This document shows positions 1 to 5,833 of a stretch of 5,833 bases of DNA, piece after piece; the stretch's first letter is position 1; each line of letters begins with the position of its first letter. This DNA is from Holosporales bacterium (GTDB taxonomy: Bacteria; Pseudomonadota; Alphaproteobacteria; RUG11792): positions 1 to 5,833 of the forward strand of contig JAITFF010000022.1 of the NCBI GenBank assembly GCA_031281515.1, given 5' to 3'. Both the position numbers and the translations under genes were made by a program. The notes beneath the pieces were generated by a model. That model saw nothing but the letters and a program-made list of their open reading frames with translations. It made no database searches and was not told where the DNA came from.

Positions 1-276
1 AAAGAATACCCTAACATTCGGAGTATCCGTTAATTCTCTCACCCGTTCGACTATGGCACTTTCTCGATTTCGGGCCTCTATGCAAGCCGCCCCTAAAATA
101 CGACAATAAACGTCAATTCGCTCCTTACCCACGAATCTGGCCTCAACTATCTCCGACGAACCATATAAACTCTCTCCGACAATCGATGCCCATTCCCTTC
201 TGAGCAATATGTTTAAGGCGACGGACGGGCTATATGCCCCAAATACAGTCCTCAAAACACTCGCAACACTCTGCAT
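1..276 (-). CDS. dciA: DUF721/DciA-like replicative helicase loader, N-terminal part (runs off left edge)
   Basis: The reverse strand from the ATG at 276 to the window edge is an uninterrupted frame of 92 codons. The translation carries the DUF721/DciA pattern: an N-terminal helical segment, then LLRREWASIVGE (residues 24-35, with W29 and the I-V-G-E block), a basic/beta stretch ending in a short hydrophobic strand (IDVYCRIL, 54-61), then a helix AACIEARNRESAIVERVREL (63-82) and the start of the next strand (VRVFF). In the family this corresponds to W-x-x-I-V-G, then a beta strand, then a helix before the closing strand. DciA proteins bind the replicative helicase DnaB and help place it at the origin in bacteria lacking DnaC or DnaI. 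The C-terminus and stop lie outside the window. No other in-frame ATG lies just upstream. No clear Shine-Dalgarno precedes this start, which follows a run of nine T. It is divergent from uvrB. The family call is fairly sure; the helicase-loading role is inferred from the family. Confidence 0.72.
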   Translation of the reverse strand, partial: MQSVASVLRTVFGAYSPSVALNILLRREWASIVGESLYGSSEIVEARFVGKERIDVYCRILGAACIEARNRESAIVERVRELTDTPNVRVFF

Positions 277-313
277 AAACAAAAAAAAATATGCCCATCC
301 ATCGATGTCCGGT

Positions 314-344
314 ATTATACGACAACGTGATCTCGTAATATCAA
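314..344 (-). promoter_or_regulatory. Candidate sigma70-type promoter for dciA
   Basis: On the minus strand there is a perfect TATAAT (positions 319 down to 314) preceded by TTGATA (344 down to 339), five of six matches to the -35 consensus. The spacer is 19 nt, longer than the optimal 17. Transcription would start near 307 and give a leader of about 30 nt before the ATG at 276. The match was made by eye. The long spacer suggests a weak promoter or one helped by an activator. Confidence 0.42.
318..337. promoter_or_regulatory. Imperfect 20-bp dyad, possible operator in the dciA promoter spacer
   Basis: Positions 318-324 (TACGACA) and 331-337 (TCTCGTA) are inverted repeats matching at six of seven positions around a 6-bp centre. 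The dyad nearly fills the 19-bp spacer between the candidate -35 and -10 of dciA and sits about 30-50 bp before the uvrB start, so a bound protein could affect both divergent genes. No known operator consensus is recognised, and arms this short can arise by chance. Confidence 0.22.
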
Positions 345-368
345 AGATTTAGTAACTCGTGACCTTCT

Positions 369-2321
369 ATGAAATTTGAACTTATTTCCGAGTACAAACC
401 AGCCGGGGATCAGGGACGTGCCATCGATTTTCTTACACGAGGAATCTGTGATGAGGTTCGTGATCAGGTTCTGATTGGCGTCACCGGATCCGGAAAAACA
501 TTCACAATCGCAAATGTCATTCAAAATCTTAATCGACCAACCCTAATCATGACTCACAATAAAACTTTAGCGGCGCAGATATACTCTGAAATGCAATCTT
601 TTTTCCCGAACAATGCGGTTGAATATTTTGTCTCGTATTACGATTACTATCAACCGGAGGCGTATGTCGCTCATTCCGATACATACATCGAAAAAACATC
701 GGCTATCAACGAAGAAATAGATAGGATGCGTCATTCCGCAACGAGATCACTCCTGGAACGCCGAGATGTCATCATCGTAGCGAGCGTTTCTTGCATCTAT
801 GGCATAGGACCAATCGAAAGCTATACCGATGTTATCATAACCCTGAAAATCGGTATGAAAATTTCTCCGCAAAAACTCTGCAGGCAGCTCGCGGATTTGC
901 AATACGAAAGGAATGACCTGGAATTCAAACGAGGAATATTCAGATCAATCGGGGATGTTATCGAGATATTTCCCGCGCATAAGTCAGATGTCTTTTGGAA
1001 ACTGAGTTTTTTTGGAGATGAATTAGAAGAAATTTCACAAATAGAATACCCATCCAGGAAAAAGCAAAAGACATTAAATGAAGTGAAAATATTCTCGAAT
1101 AGTCATTACGTATCAACGAGAGAAGTGTTAAACAAAGCTATTCAATATATTCAAATCGACTTAATGGCGAGATTAAAAGAATTGGAAGATCAGGGAAAAT
1201 TACTCGAAAAACAGAGGCTCGAACAAAGGGTGGCATTCGATATAGAAATGCTACAGACTACCGGTTTTTGCAGTGGTATCGAAAACTATTCTAGATACCT
1301 CACCGGCAGGAATCCCGGAGAGCCTCCTCCAACACTAATCGAATACCTCCCAGAAAACTCCCTATTAGTCGTGGATGAGAGTCACGTCAGCGTTCCGCAG
1401 GTTAGGGGAATGTATCTCGGAGATCGCGCGAGAAAACAGAATCTTTCTGACTATGGGTTCAGGTTGCCATCATGCCTGGACAATAGGCCCCTGAAATTCG
1501 AGGAGTGGGATTTTTTTCGCCCTCAAACAATATTCATGTCTGCAACCCCAGGGACATTCGAACTGATGAGATCAGGTAAAGAACACACGGTAGAGCAATT
1601 GATTAGGCCGACCGGCATCCTAGATCCGGTCTGTATCGTAAGGCCATGCGATAATCAGATTGATGACCTTTTGGGCGAAATAAAAAGGACGACGCAGAGC
1701 GGCTTCAGAACCCTCATCACTACGCTCACAAAAAAAATGGCCGAGCAGCTAACGGAGTATCTGTCTGAACATGGAATAAATGTGACGTATATGCATGCCG
1801 ATACGGATACCCTAGATCGAATCGAAATAATTCGAGCCCTCAAGGCTGGAGAATTTGATGTTTTAGTTGGAATCAACCTACTTCGGGAAGGACTCGACAT
1901 TCCAGAGTGCGCCCTCATCGCCATCCTGGATGCTGATAAGGAGGGTTATCTGAGGTCGAAGACCGCCTTGATCCAAACGATCGGGCGAGCGGCTCGTAAT
2001 ATCGAGGGTCGCGTTATAATGTACGCCGATAGGGTTACCAATTCAATGCGAGAGGCCCTCGAGGAAACGAATCGCCGGCGAGCGATACAAGACGAATACA
2101 ACAAAGCTCATGGTATTTCTCCGAAATCGATTACACGGCACACAGAGAGGGGTCAAACTACTGGTAGTAAGGTAAACAAAAGCTCTCGAATTGATGATGT
2201 CCAAAAACAGGTTGCCAGTCTGGAAAAACTGATGCTCGAGGCGGCCGATAACCTCCTATTCGAAGATGCCGCCAAATACAGAGACAAAATTGCTGAACTC
2301 TCAGGAACGATCAAAAATTAG
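369..2321 (+). CDS. uvrB: UvrABC excinuclease subunit B
   Basis: UvrB is the damage-verifying helicase-like subunit of nucleotide excision repair. UvrA loads it on DNA; it opens the duplex around the lesion and then recruits UvrC for incision. The 650-residue frame is complete, close to the usual 650-700. Visible motifs in order: Walker A GVTGSGKT (37-44, Lys43); the damage-probing beta-hairpin [12 protein letters not shown] (89-100); [21 protein letters not shown] (113-133); the UvrA-contacting domain around 151-240; motif II DESH (336-339); SATPG (391-395); [12 protein letters not shown] (451-462); motif [15 protein letters not shown] (500-513); motif [11 protein letters not shown] (536-544); and a C-terminal UVR domain for UvrC contact (about 612-648, with the [11 protein letters not shown] core). 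No key residue is missing. The ATG at 369 is the only usable start because an in-frame TGA lies at 360-362. No Shine-Dalgarno is visible before it, and no LexA-like box is seen in the 92-bp upstream gap. The 3' end overlaps the convergent prepilin gene by 11 bp. Confidence 0.98.
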   Translation: MKFELISEYKPAGDQGRAIDFLTRGICDEVRDQVLIGVTGSGKTFTIANVIQNLNRPTLIMTHNKTLAAQIYSEMQSFFPNNAVEYFVSYYDYYQPEAYVAHSDTYIEKTSAINEEIDRMRHSATRSLLERRDVIIVASVSCIYGIGPIESYTDVIITLKIGMKISPQKLCRQLADLQYERNDLEFKRGIFRSIGDVIEIFPAHKSDVFWKLSFFGDELEEISQIEYPSRKKQKTLNEVKIFSNSHYVSTREVLNKAIQYIQIDLMARLKELEDQGKLLEKQRLEQRVAFDIEMLQTTGFCSGIENYSRYLTGRNPGEPPPTLIEYLPENSLLVVDESHVSVPQVRGMYLGDRARKQNLSDYGFRLPSCLDNRPLKFEEWDFFRPQTIFMSATPGTFELMRSGKEHTVEQLIRPTGILDPVCIVRPCDNQIDDLLGEIKRTTQSGFRTLITTLTKKMAEQLTEYLSEHGINVTYMHADTDTLDRIEIIRALKAGEFDVLVGINLLREGLDIPECALIAILDADKEGYLRSKTALIQTIGRAARNIEGRVIMYADRVTNSMREALEETNRRRAIQDEYNKAHGISPKSITRHTERGQTTGSKVNKSSRIDDVQKQVASLEKLMLEAADNLLFEDAAKYRDKIAELSGTIKN

Positions 2322-2892
2322 CGCCTGGCAGTCCAACTTGTGGTTGTGGTCTTCGAAATATTCTATTCCCGCCGTAATTCGCAATAAAATTCTTTTCACT
2401 ATACCAAATGACAGTTTCATCGTTCCCATTGCTGTTCTGAGATTTGATGATGATCGCTACTTTATCGTCCACAGAGTCTGCGGCAAATTCTGCAATTCCG
2501 AGAGTTTTCTGCTGAATCGAGGGTGCCTGCTTCCCGAAAAATGGATTCATCCTATATTGCAACCAACGGCCATTCCCGTCCTTCGCAAATCGCTCCATTA
2601 TTCCAAGGGTCTTGAATGGGACCAATCCGAAAGAGTTTTGCATAGCCCCACTTTGTGTTCCGATATTACGATCCTGAGCCGACGGGAATGGAATTAACCC
2701 TTCTTTAGCGGCGTAGTATGATCCTATGGATTTTAGGATGACCTCGATATTAGACATCGTTTTATGCGCAGCATGAATTTTTTTCGTCGCGCTGAATTGT
2801 GTAATAAAAATACTAGAAATAATGCCAACGATAAATAACGATATCGAGACCTCAAGTAATGAGAATCCTGGCAAAAAGACTTTCCTTCCCAT
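2311..2892 (-). CDS. Orphan type IV prepilin / type II secretion pseudopilin-like protein
   Basis: A complete 193-residue protein with a class III signal: a short basic leader (MGRKVFLPG), cleavage expected after Gly9, mature Phe10 and Glu14 (the +5 glutamate), then a hydrophobic helix (about 11-31). This is the hallmark of substrates of a prepilin peptidase. The periplasmic part has [12 protein letters not shown] (67-78), [10 protein letters not shown] (89-98), [12 protein letters not shown] (105-116) and [12 protein letters not shown] (145-156). These resemble the P-x-P, G-x-x-P-F/W-x-T-L-G and D-x-x-G-x-x-x-x-Y elements of a common but poorly characterised class of proteobacterial prepilin-like proteins. 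It contains no cysteine. No pilus or secretion gene lies in the window, so its machinery (type IV pilus, type II secretion or DNA uptake) is unknown. The ATG at 2892 lies 17 nt after GGAGG, unusually far. The frame stays open upstream to a TAG at 2923-2925, without ATG, GTG or TTG starts. Divergent from kdsB, convergent with uvrB. Superfamily is secure; function is not. Confidence 0.85.
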   Translation of the reverse strand: MGRKVFLPGFSLLEVSISLFIVGIISSIFITQFSATKKIHAAHKTMSNIEVILKSIGSYYAAKEGLIPFPSAQDRNIGTQSGAMQNSFGLVPFKTLGIMERFAKDGNGRWLQYRMNPFFGKQAPSIQQKTLGIAEFAADSVDDKVAIIIKSQNSNGNDETVIWYSEKNFIANYGGNRIFRRPQPQVGLPGANF

Positions 2893-2909
2893 AGAAATTA
2901 AAATAGAAT

Positions 2910-2914
2910 CCTCC
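2910..2914 (-). promoter_or_regulatory. Shine-Dalgarno-like GGAGG before the prepilin gene, with long spacing
   Basis: Minus-strand GGAGG is separated by 17 nt from the ATG at 2892; the usual gap is about 5-9 nt. An in-frame ATT codon at 2904-2902 would sit at a normal 5-nt distance. Either the site acts at a distance, a rare ATT start is used and lengthens the leader by four residues, or the match is accidental. Confidence 0.35.
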
Positions 2915-2924
2915 GCATTGATCT

Positions 2925-2930
2925 AGGAGA
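2925..2930 (+). promoter_or_regulatory. Shine-Dalgarno-like AGGAGA before kdsB, with long spacing
   Basis: AGGAGA lies 15 nt before the kdsB ATG at 2946, longer than the usual gap. No ATG, GTG or TTG lies in frame between it and the in-frame TGA at 2919-2921, so the ATG at 2946 remains the best start. Confidence 0.4.
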
Positions 2931-2945
2931 TTTTCACATAAAATC

Positions 2946-3689
2946 ATGAATGATTCAGCTGTTATTTTAATTCCGGCCAGATTAAATTCCTCTAGATTTC
3001 CCCAAAAAATTTTAGCACCAATCGATGGCAAGTCAATGATTCTTCACGTTCTCCATAGGGCACAGGGCCTGAATTTCTGCGAAGTCTACGTGGCGTGCTG
3101 TTGCGAATCCGTAAAAAAAATCATTGAAGATGGGGGGGGGAAAGCAATTCTAACCGATCCAGATTTGCCATCTGGAACCGACCGAATATATGCGGCAATG
3201 CTAGAATTACCCACTAAACCGGAGTTTGTAATCAACCTACAGGGAGATACCCCCGTCTTTAGCGAGTCAATAATTCCGGCCATTTTCGAAGTCCTCCAAA
3301 ACGATGCTTCAATTGAGATAACTACTCCGGTTACTATGTGTGATAACAATAAGGAAAACGCCGAGAATCCGAACATAGTTAAGGTTGTTTTCAACGGAAT
3401 GGAGGAGGGAAAACCCGGAAAAGCCATATATTTTTCTCGCAATTGTATTCCATCCGGCATCACACAGTCCTTTTATTCCCACATCGGGATTTATGCTTAT
3501 CGTCGAAGAGCATTGGAGAAGTTCGTGTCAATAAAGCCATCTTATCTTGAAACGACTGAGCGCCTCGAACAGCTAAGGGCGATCCAAAACGGAATGAATA
3601 TATGGGCCGTGCCGGTTCAAGGAGAAGCCATCGCCGTCGATATTATTACTGACCTAGAGGCCGTCGAGCGCTATAATCGTATTGCTTGA
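2946..3689 (+). CDS. kdsB: 3-deoxy-manno-octulosonate cytidylyltransferase (CMP-Kdo synthetase)
   Basis: KdsB activates Kdo with CTP to give CMP-Kdo and pyrophosphate, the cytoplasmic step that supplies the inner-core sugar of LPS. The 247-residue frame has the normal length. Visible motifs: the nucleotide-binding loop IPARLNSSRFPQK (9-21), GKSMILHVLHRAQ (28-40), LPSGTDR (74-80), NLQGDTP (97-103, where many homologues have GDEP), YFSRNCIP (162-169), HIGIYAYRRRALEKF (179-193), LETTERLEQLRAIQNG (201-216) and VDIITDLEAV (231-240). The presence of kdsB implies that the organism makes a Kdo-containing LPS. Codons 63-65 are three GGG in a row, part of a G9 tract, shortly after an A8 tract; both are in frame here. 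The ATG at 2946 starts directly at the conserved beta strand and agrees with the family. The gene overlaps mltG by 8 nt, indicating one transcript. Its promoter must lie in the 53-bp gap or inside the divergent prepilin gene; none is convincing. Confidence 0.96.
   Translation: MNDSAVILIPARLNSSRFPQKILAPIDGKSMILHVLHRAQGLNFCEVYVACCCESVKKIIEDGGGKAILTDPDLPSGTDRIYAAMLELPTKPEFVINLQGDTPVFSESIIPAIFEVLQNDASIEITTPVTMCDNNKENAENPNIVKVVFNGMEEGKPGKAIYFSRNCIPSGITQSFYSHIGIYAYRRRALEKFVSIKPSYLETTERLEQLRAIQNGMNIWAVPVQGEAIAVDIITDLEAVERYNRIA
3113..3140 (+). repeat. Homopolymer pair (A8 and G9) inside kdsB
   Basis: Positions 3113-3120 are eight A and 3132-3140 are nine G, 11 nt apart, both within codons 56-65 of kdsB. 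The frame is intact across both. A one-base slip in either would break the enzyme before its catalytic GTDR and QGD motifs. The tracts are directly visible; any switching role is inference, and the lengths are also prone to sequencing error. Confidence 0.9.
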
Positions 3690-4647
3690 TCCTATCTTTT
3701 TCCCTGATCCTACGGTGTTTAAACTACTCGCCGTCTGTTCATTTTGTATCGGAATCGTTTATGTCACTCTATACGAATCGAGTAAAATGAAAGATCATTC
3801 ATTCCTTTTTGTAAAGGGTGACAACATTTACGAATCCATAAAGAAGGATGGATCATTCGGTAAGGCAGCCCTCTTCTTTATCGTCGAAAAGGTCTCGGTC
3901 TTGAAGAGGAAACTCCAGACCGGTGAATATAAAATTCACTACAACGAATCCGCTTTATCGGTTTTCTGTAAAATTACTAACGGAAATGATGTGACGAGAA
4001 AACTGACGATTCCAGAGGGATTAACGACTCAGATGATCGTAGAAATCCTAAATAACAACGAATTTTTGACGGGAGAAATTGAGGGATGCCCAGAAGAGGC
4101 ATCACTTATGCCCGATACCTATTTCTATAAATTTCACGATACCAGAAAATCTATTATCGATAAAATGGCGAGTCAAATGCAGAATACCATTCTGCAGCTA
4201 CAGGCCAAGAATAACACCGGAATCAGTATAAAAGATATCATAATTTTGGCATCAATTATCGAGAAGGAAACCGGTCTGGATGAGGAACGCCGTATCGTAT
4301 CATCGGTTTATCATAACAGGCTCAAGAAAAAAATGCGCCTGCAGAGCTGCCCAACCGTTATCTATGCGGTATCGAACGGTTATGGGAAAATAAATAGAGC
4401 TCTAACAAAAAAAGATCTTTTTTCCGCGTCTCCATTTAATACGTACCGGGTGAATGGAATGCCTCCGACTCCCATCTGCTGTCCCGGAAAGAAGGCCATC
4501 GAGGCAGCCTTAAATCCAGCCGATACAAATTTTCTGTATTTTGTCTTATCCGAGGACGGAGTACATCACAAGTTCTCAGGAGATTTTGCCGAACAAGTCA
4601 AAAATAAGAACAACAGGAAAAAAGCGATGCGATCGAAGGGACACTGA
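3682..4647 (+). CDS. mltG: Endolytic murein transglycosylase MltG (YceG family)
   Basis: MltG is an inner-membrane lytic transglycosylase that cuts nascent peptidoglycan strands and acts as a terminase of glycan polymerisation. The 321-residue protein has a short cytoplasmic tail, one membrane span (about 13-30), a LysM-like region (about 75-125, GEYKIHYNES and LTIPEGLTTQMIVEIL), MPDTYFY (143-149), the catalytic segment ILASIIEKETGLDEERR (188-204; Glu194 matches the catalytic glutamate of the family), MRLQSCPTVIYAV (218-230), SPFNTYRVNGMPPTP (250-264) and YFVLSEDGVHHKFSGDFAEQ (286-305). The start is inferred to be TTG at 3682, eight bases inside kdsB. The frame has no ATG or GTG between the in-frame TAG at 3655-3657 and this codon. 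A GTG at 3715 would remove only the tail. No strong ribosome binding site precedes either, so translation is probably coupled to kdsB. The pairing with kdsB makes a small envelope-biogenesis operon. Family call is sure; exact start is not. Confidence 0.96.
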   Translation: MLDPIFFPDPTVFKLLAVCSFCIGIVYVTLYESSKMKDHSFLFVKGDNIYESIKKDGSFGKAALFFIVEKVSVLKRKLQTGEYKIHYNESALSVFCKITNGNDVTRKLTIPEGLTTQMIVEILNNNEFLTGEIEGCPEEASLMPDTYFYKFHDTRKSIIDKMASQMQNTILQLQAKNNTGISIKDIIILASIIEKETGLDEERRIVSSVYHNRLKKKMRLQSCPTVIYAVSNGYGKINRALTKKDLFSASPFNTYRVNGMPPTPICCPGKKAIEAALNPADTNFLYFVLSEDGVHHKFSGDFAEQVKNKNNRKKAMRSKGH

Positions 4648-4729
4648 ATATCTTATGTACTCCGCTCTGTGTCTCCTTCTCAAAACTCCGATTCCGGAAA
4701 AATCCGCAAAAGTATGAGATTTATGCTGC
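4648..4729. other. Convergent gap between mltG and sulP with weak hairpins only
   Basis: This 82-bp gap separates two converging 3' ends. TCCG (4687-4690), CGGA (4695-4698) and TCCG (4703-4706) can form two mutually exclusive 4-bp hairpins. On the minus strand the TCCG/CGGA stem is followed by GTTTTG, a poor candidate terminator for sulP. On the plus strand no T run follows either stem. No ORF or RNA gene is apparent. Confidence 0.3.
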
Positions 4730-5833
4730 TCATTTCAAACGATGTATAGTTTTTCTAATGGCCTCAGAAAAATCCGGCACGATATACCCGAAGGCATTCC
4801 CAGAATTCTCTTTCGCGGCCTTCTGCTGAATAACATCTAGTAACATCCCGTTCGTCCCGGTCACCATGACGATTCCCCCCCTATTGGAAGCCCTACTGAC
4901 AATCTGTTTAAGGGAGACAAATGCTTCATGATCCATGAATGGTACATTCTGAAAATATATAATCAATACGCTTGGGTATGATCCACGAGCCGTGAGGGCC
5001 CCCTCTATCACTTTCGCGATATTCAAGGATAGGATATTAAATACCTGAATGACCTCTATCTTCTTTAGAATGTCTGCTGAGATTTTCTGGCTCGTCGAAA
5101 ATCCGTTTTTATTTGACATAAATTCTATTGGCCCAGCATCGTGTTTTTTCGTCGTGTGAACAGTCGCATCCTTGATTTTGATCATCCGTTTCGAGAAAAA
5201 CATATTAGAGGCCGTGAATCCAACGATGACTGCCGGGATAAATCCGAAATATACCGCCACAATAAGCGTTATAAAAAATATATAACAGTCGTTCGATTTG
5301 TAATCGAAATATTGCGCAAAATTCCTGGCGAATATCTCAGTGAAAGCATATACCAACAAAATTCCAGAAATACATTGTAATGGAATATATTTCAGAAGCT
5401 CATGGTTAAATAATACGAAAAGATACGATAAAGCAGCAAGAATGAGCAAAGAAACGATGGTTTTCGTCTTCAATGAAATATGCTTTAGAGATAGGTTGAT
5501 GTCGGGAGAAACGAATAACCCACCACACGCGACGGATGCAAGATTCGAAATTCCAGAAGATATGAGCTCCATATTGCTCTGCACTCTTTTGTCACCAGTA
5601 ATGCTCCTCGAAATATTTGTACAAAAACAAGCCTCCGCTCCGATAATTATCGCAATTATAAACGCATAATTTAAAGTGGCTGAAAGCACAGTACTTGATG
5701 GCAAACTGTGAGAAATCGTAAAGATATTATCAATCGACTGCCCGCTCAAAAATTCCTGTCCAACAGTCTTGATTTCAAATGAATACGGAATATAGCCAAG
5801 TCCAGAAGCATATACCGCAAGACAGCCTAAAAT
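4730..5833 (-). CDS. SulP family anion transporter with C-terminal STAS domain, C-terminal part (runs off right edge)
   Basis: The frame is open from the window edge to the TGA at 4730-4732, giving the last 367 residues; the N-terminal membrane spans and the start are missing. Numbering from the edge, it begins ILGCLAVYASGLGYIPYSF, then IKTVGQEFLSG (the VGxIPxG-like loop of SulP). A span with IIAIIIGAEACFC (59-71), SITGDKRVQSNMELISSGISNLASVACGG (77-105) and three further spans (about 125-143, 149-168, 184-213) align well with E. coli DauA/YchM. After a basic linker of about 45 residues comes a STAS domain (about 257-365) with NVPFMDHEAF (296-305), the place of the family's Asp-containing loop. 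SulP proteins move sulfate, bicarbonate or dicarboxylates across the inner membrane, and STAS is a cytoplasmic regulatory domain. The substrate cannot be told from this fragment. Two family motifs are altered: the segment after GG reads LFVSPDINLSLKHISLKTKT, and the usual GPLFF of the STAS entry is FNILS. The TTG at 5749 is an internal codon, not a start. Confidence 0.9.
   Translation of the reverse strand: MLGCLAVYASGLGYIPYSFEIKTVGQEFLSGQSIDNIFTISHSLPSSTVLSATLNYAFIIAIIIGAEACFCTNISRSITGDKRVQSNMELISSGISNLASVACGGLFVSPDINLSLKHISLKTKTIVSLLILAALSYLFVLFNHELLKYIPLQCISGILLVYAFTEIFARNFAQYFDYKSNDCYIFFITLIVAVYFGFIPAVIVGFTASNMFFSKRMIKIKDATVHTTKKHDAGPIEFMSNKNGFSTSQKISADILKKIEVIQVFNILSLNIAKVIEGALTARGSYPSVLIIYFQNVPFMDHEAFVSLKQIVSRASNRGGIVMVTGTNGMLLDVIQQKAAKENSGNAFGYIVPDFSEAIRKTIHRLK

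Noticed and set aside
313..318. TATTAT as a -10 element for uvrB
   Set aside because: It overlaps the stronger minus-strand TATAAT and lacks a -35 on the plus strand; the uvrB promoter remains unassigned.
315..524. Minus-strand open frame spanning the uvrB start and the intergenic gap
   Set aside because: Antisense to the UvrB Walker A region, no recognisable domain, and it would cover the promoter region of dciA.
1655..1924. Minus-strand open frame within uvrB
   Set aside because: Serine/arginine-rich low-complexity product antisense to conserved helicase motifs; a shadow of uvrB.
2266..2697. Open plus-strand frame of 143 codons overlapping the prepilin gene
   Set aside because: It lies opposite the prepilin gene and inside the uvrB end; the product has no recognisable domain, whereas the minus-strand frame has a textbook prepilin leader.
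2904..2909. TAGAAT as a -10 element for kdsB
   Set aside because: There is no acceptable -35 at a normal distance (the 17-bp position reads TTTCCT), so it was not listed as a promoter.
2910..2930. CTCC...GGAG inverted repeat in the gap between the prepilin gene and kdsB as an operator
   Set aside because: The arms are simply the two opposed Shine-Dalgarno-like motifs of divergent genes; they match for only 4 bp.
3086..3463. Minus-strand open frame of 125 codons within kdsB
   Set aside because: Entirely antisense to well-conserved kdsB codons, no recognisable motif and no plausible start context.
5141..5669. Two plus-strand open frames of 79 and 109 codons
   Set aside because: Both are antisense to the SulP membrane spans and STAS linker, and show no domain or ribosome binding site.

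Overview
The window reads as part of a compact Gram-negative chromosome, most likely an alphaproteobacterium with a reduced or host-associated lifestyle (Rickettsiales/Holosporales-like). This rests on overall protein flavour, the DciA-type helicase loader, Kdo (LPS) synthesis, fairly low GC and very tight gene packing. The taxonomic guess is an inference; no rRNA or lineage marker is present. Five genes are confidently recognisable and a sixth, a lone prepilin, is recognisable only to superfamily.

Layout: (1) positions 1-276, minus strand: the N-terminal 92 residues of a DUF721/DciA-like replication protein, running off the left edge. (2) 277-368: a 92-bp divergent intergenic region with a good sigma70-like promoter facing dciA and an imperfect 20-bp dyad in its 19-bp spacer. 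(3) 369-2321, plus: a complete uvrB. (4) 2311-2892, minus: a type IV prepilin/pseudopilin-like protein whose 3' end overlaps the uvrB 3' end by 11 bp. (5) 2893-2945: a 53-bp divergent gap with two opposed Shine-Dalgarno-like sequences. (6) 2946-3689, plus: kdsB, carrying an in-frame A8 and G9 tract, then (7) 3682-4647, plus: mltG, which starts at TTG inside the end of kdsB and is probably translationally coupled to it. (8) 4648-4729: a short convergent gap. (9) 4730-5833, minus: the C-terminal 367 residues of a SulP anion transporter with a STAS domain, running off the right edge.

Functionally the window is mainly housekeeping: DNA replication (dciA) beside nucleotide excision repair (uvrB), and a two-gene envelope operon (kdsB for the Kdo sugar of LPS, mltG for terminating peptidoglycan strands), flanked by a membrane anion transporter. 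The least explained gene is the orphan prepilin. I see no mobile element, CRISPR array, tRNA, rRNA or defence system. The items worth a second look are the prepilin, the homopolymer tracts in kdsB, the dyad in the dciA promoter, and the general absence of well-spaced ribosome binding sites.
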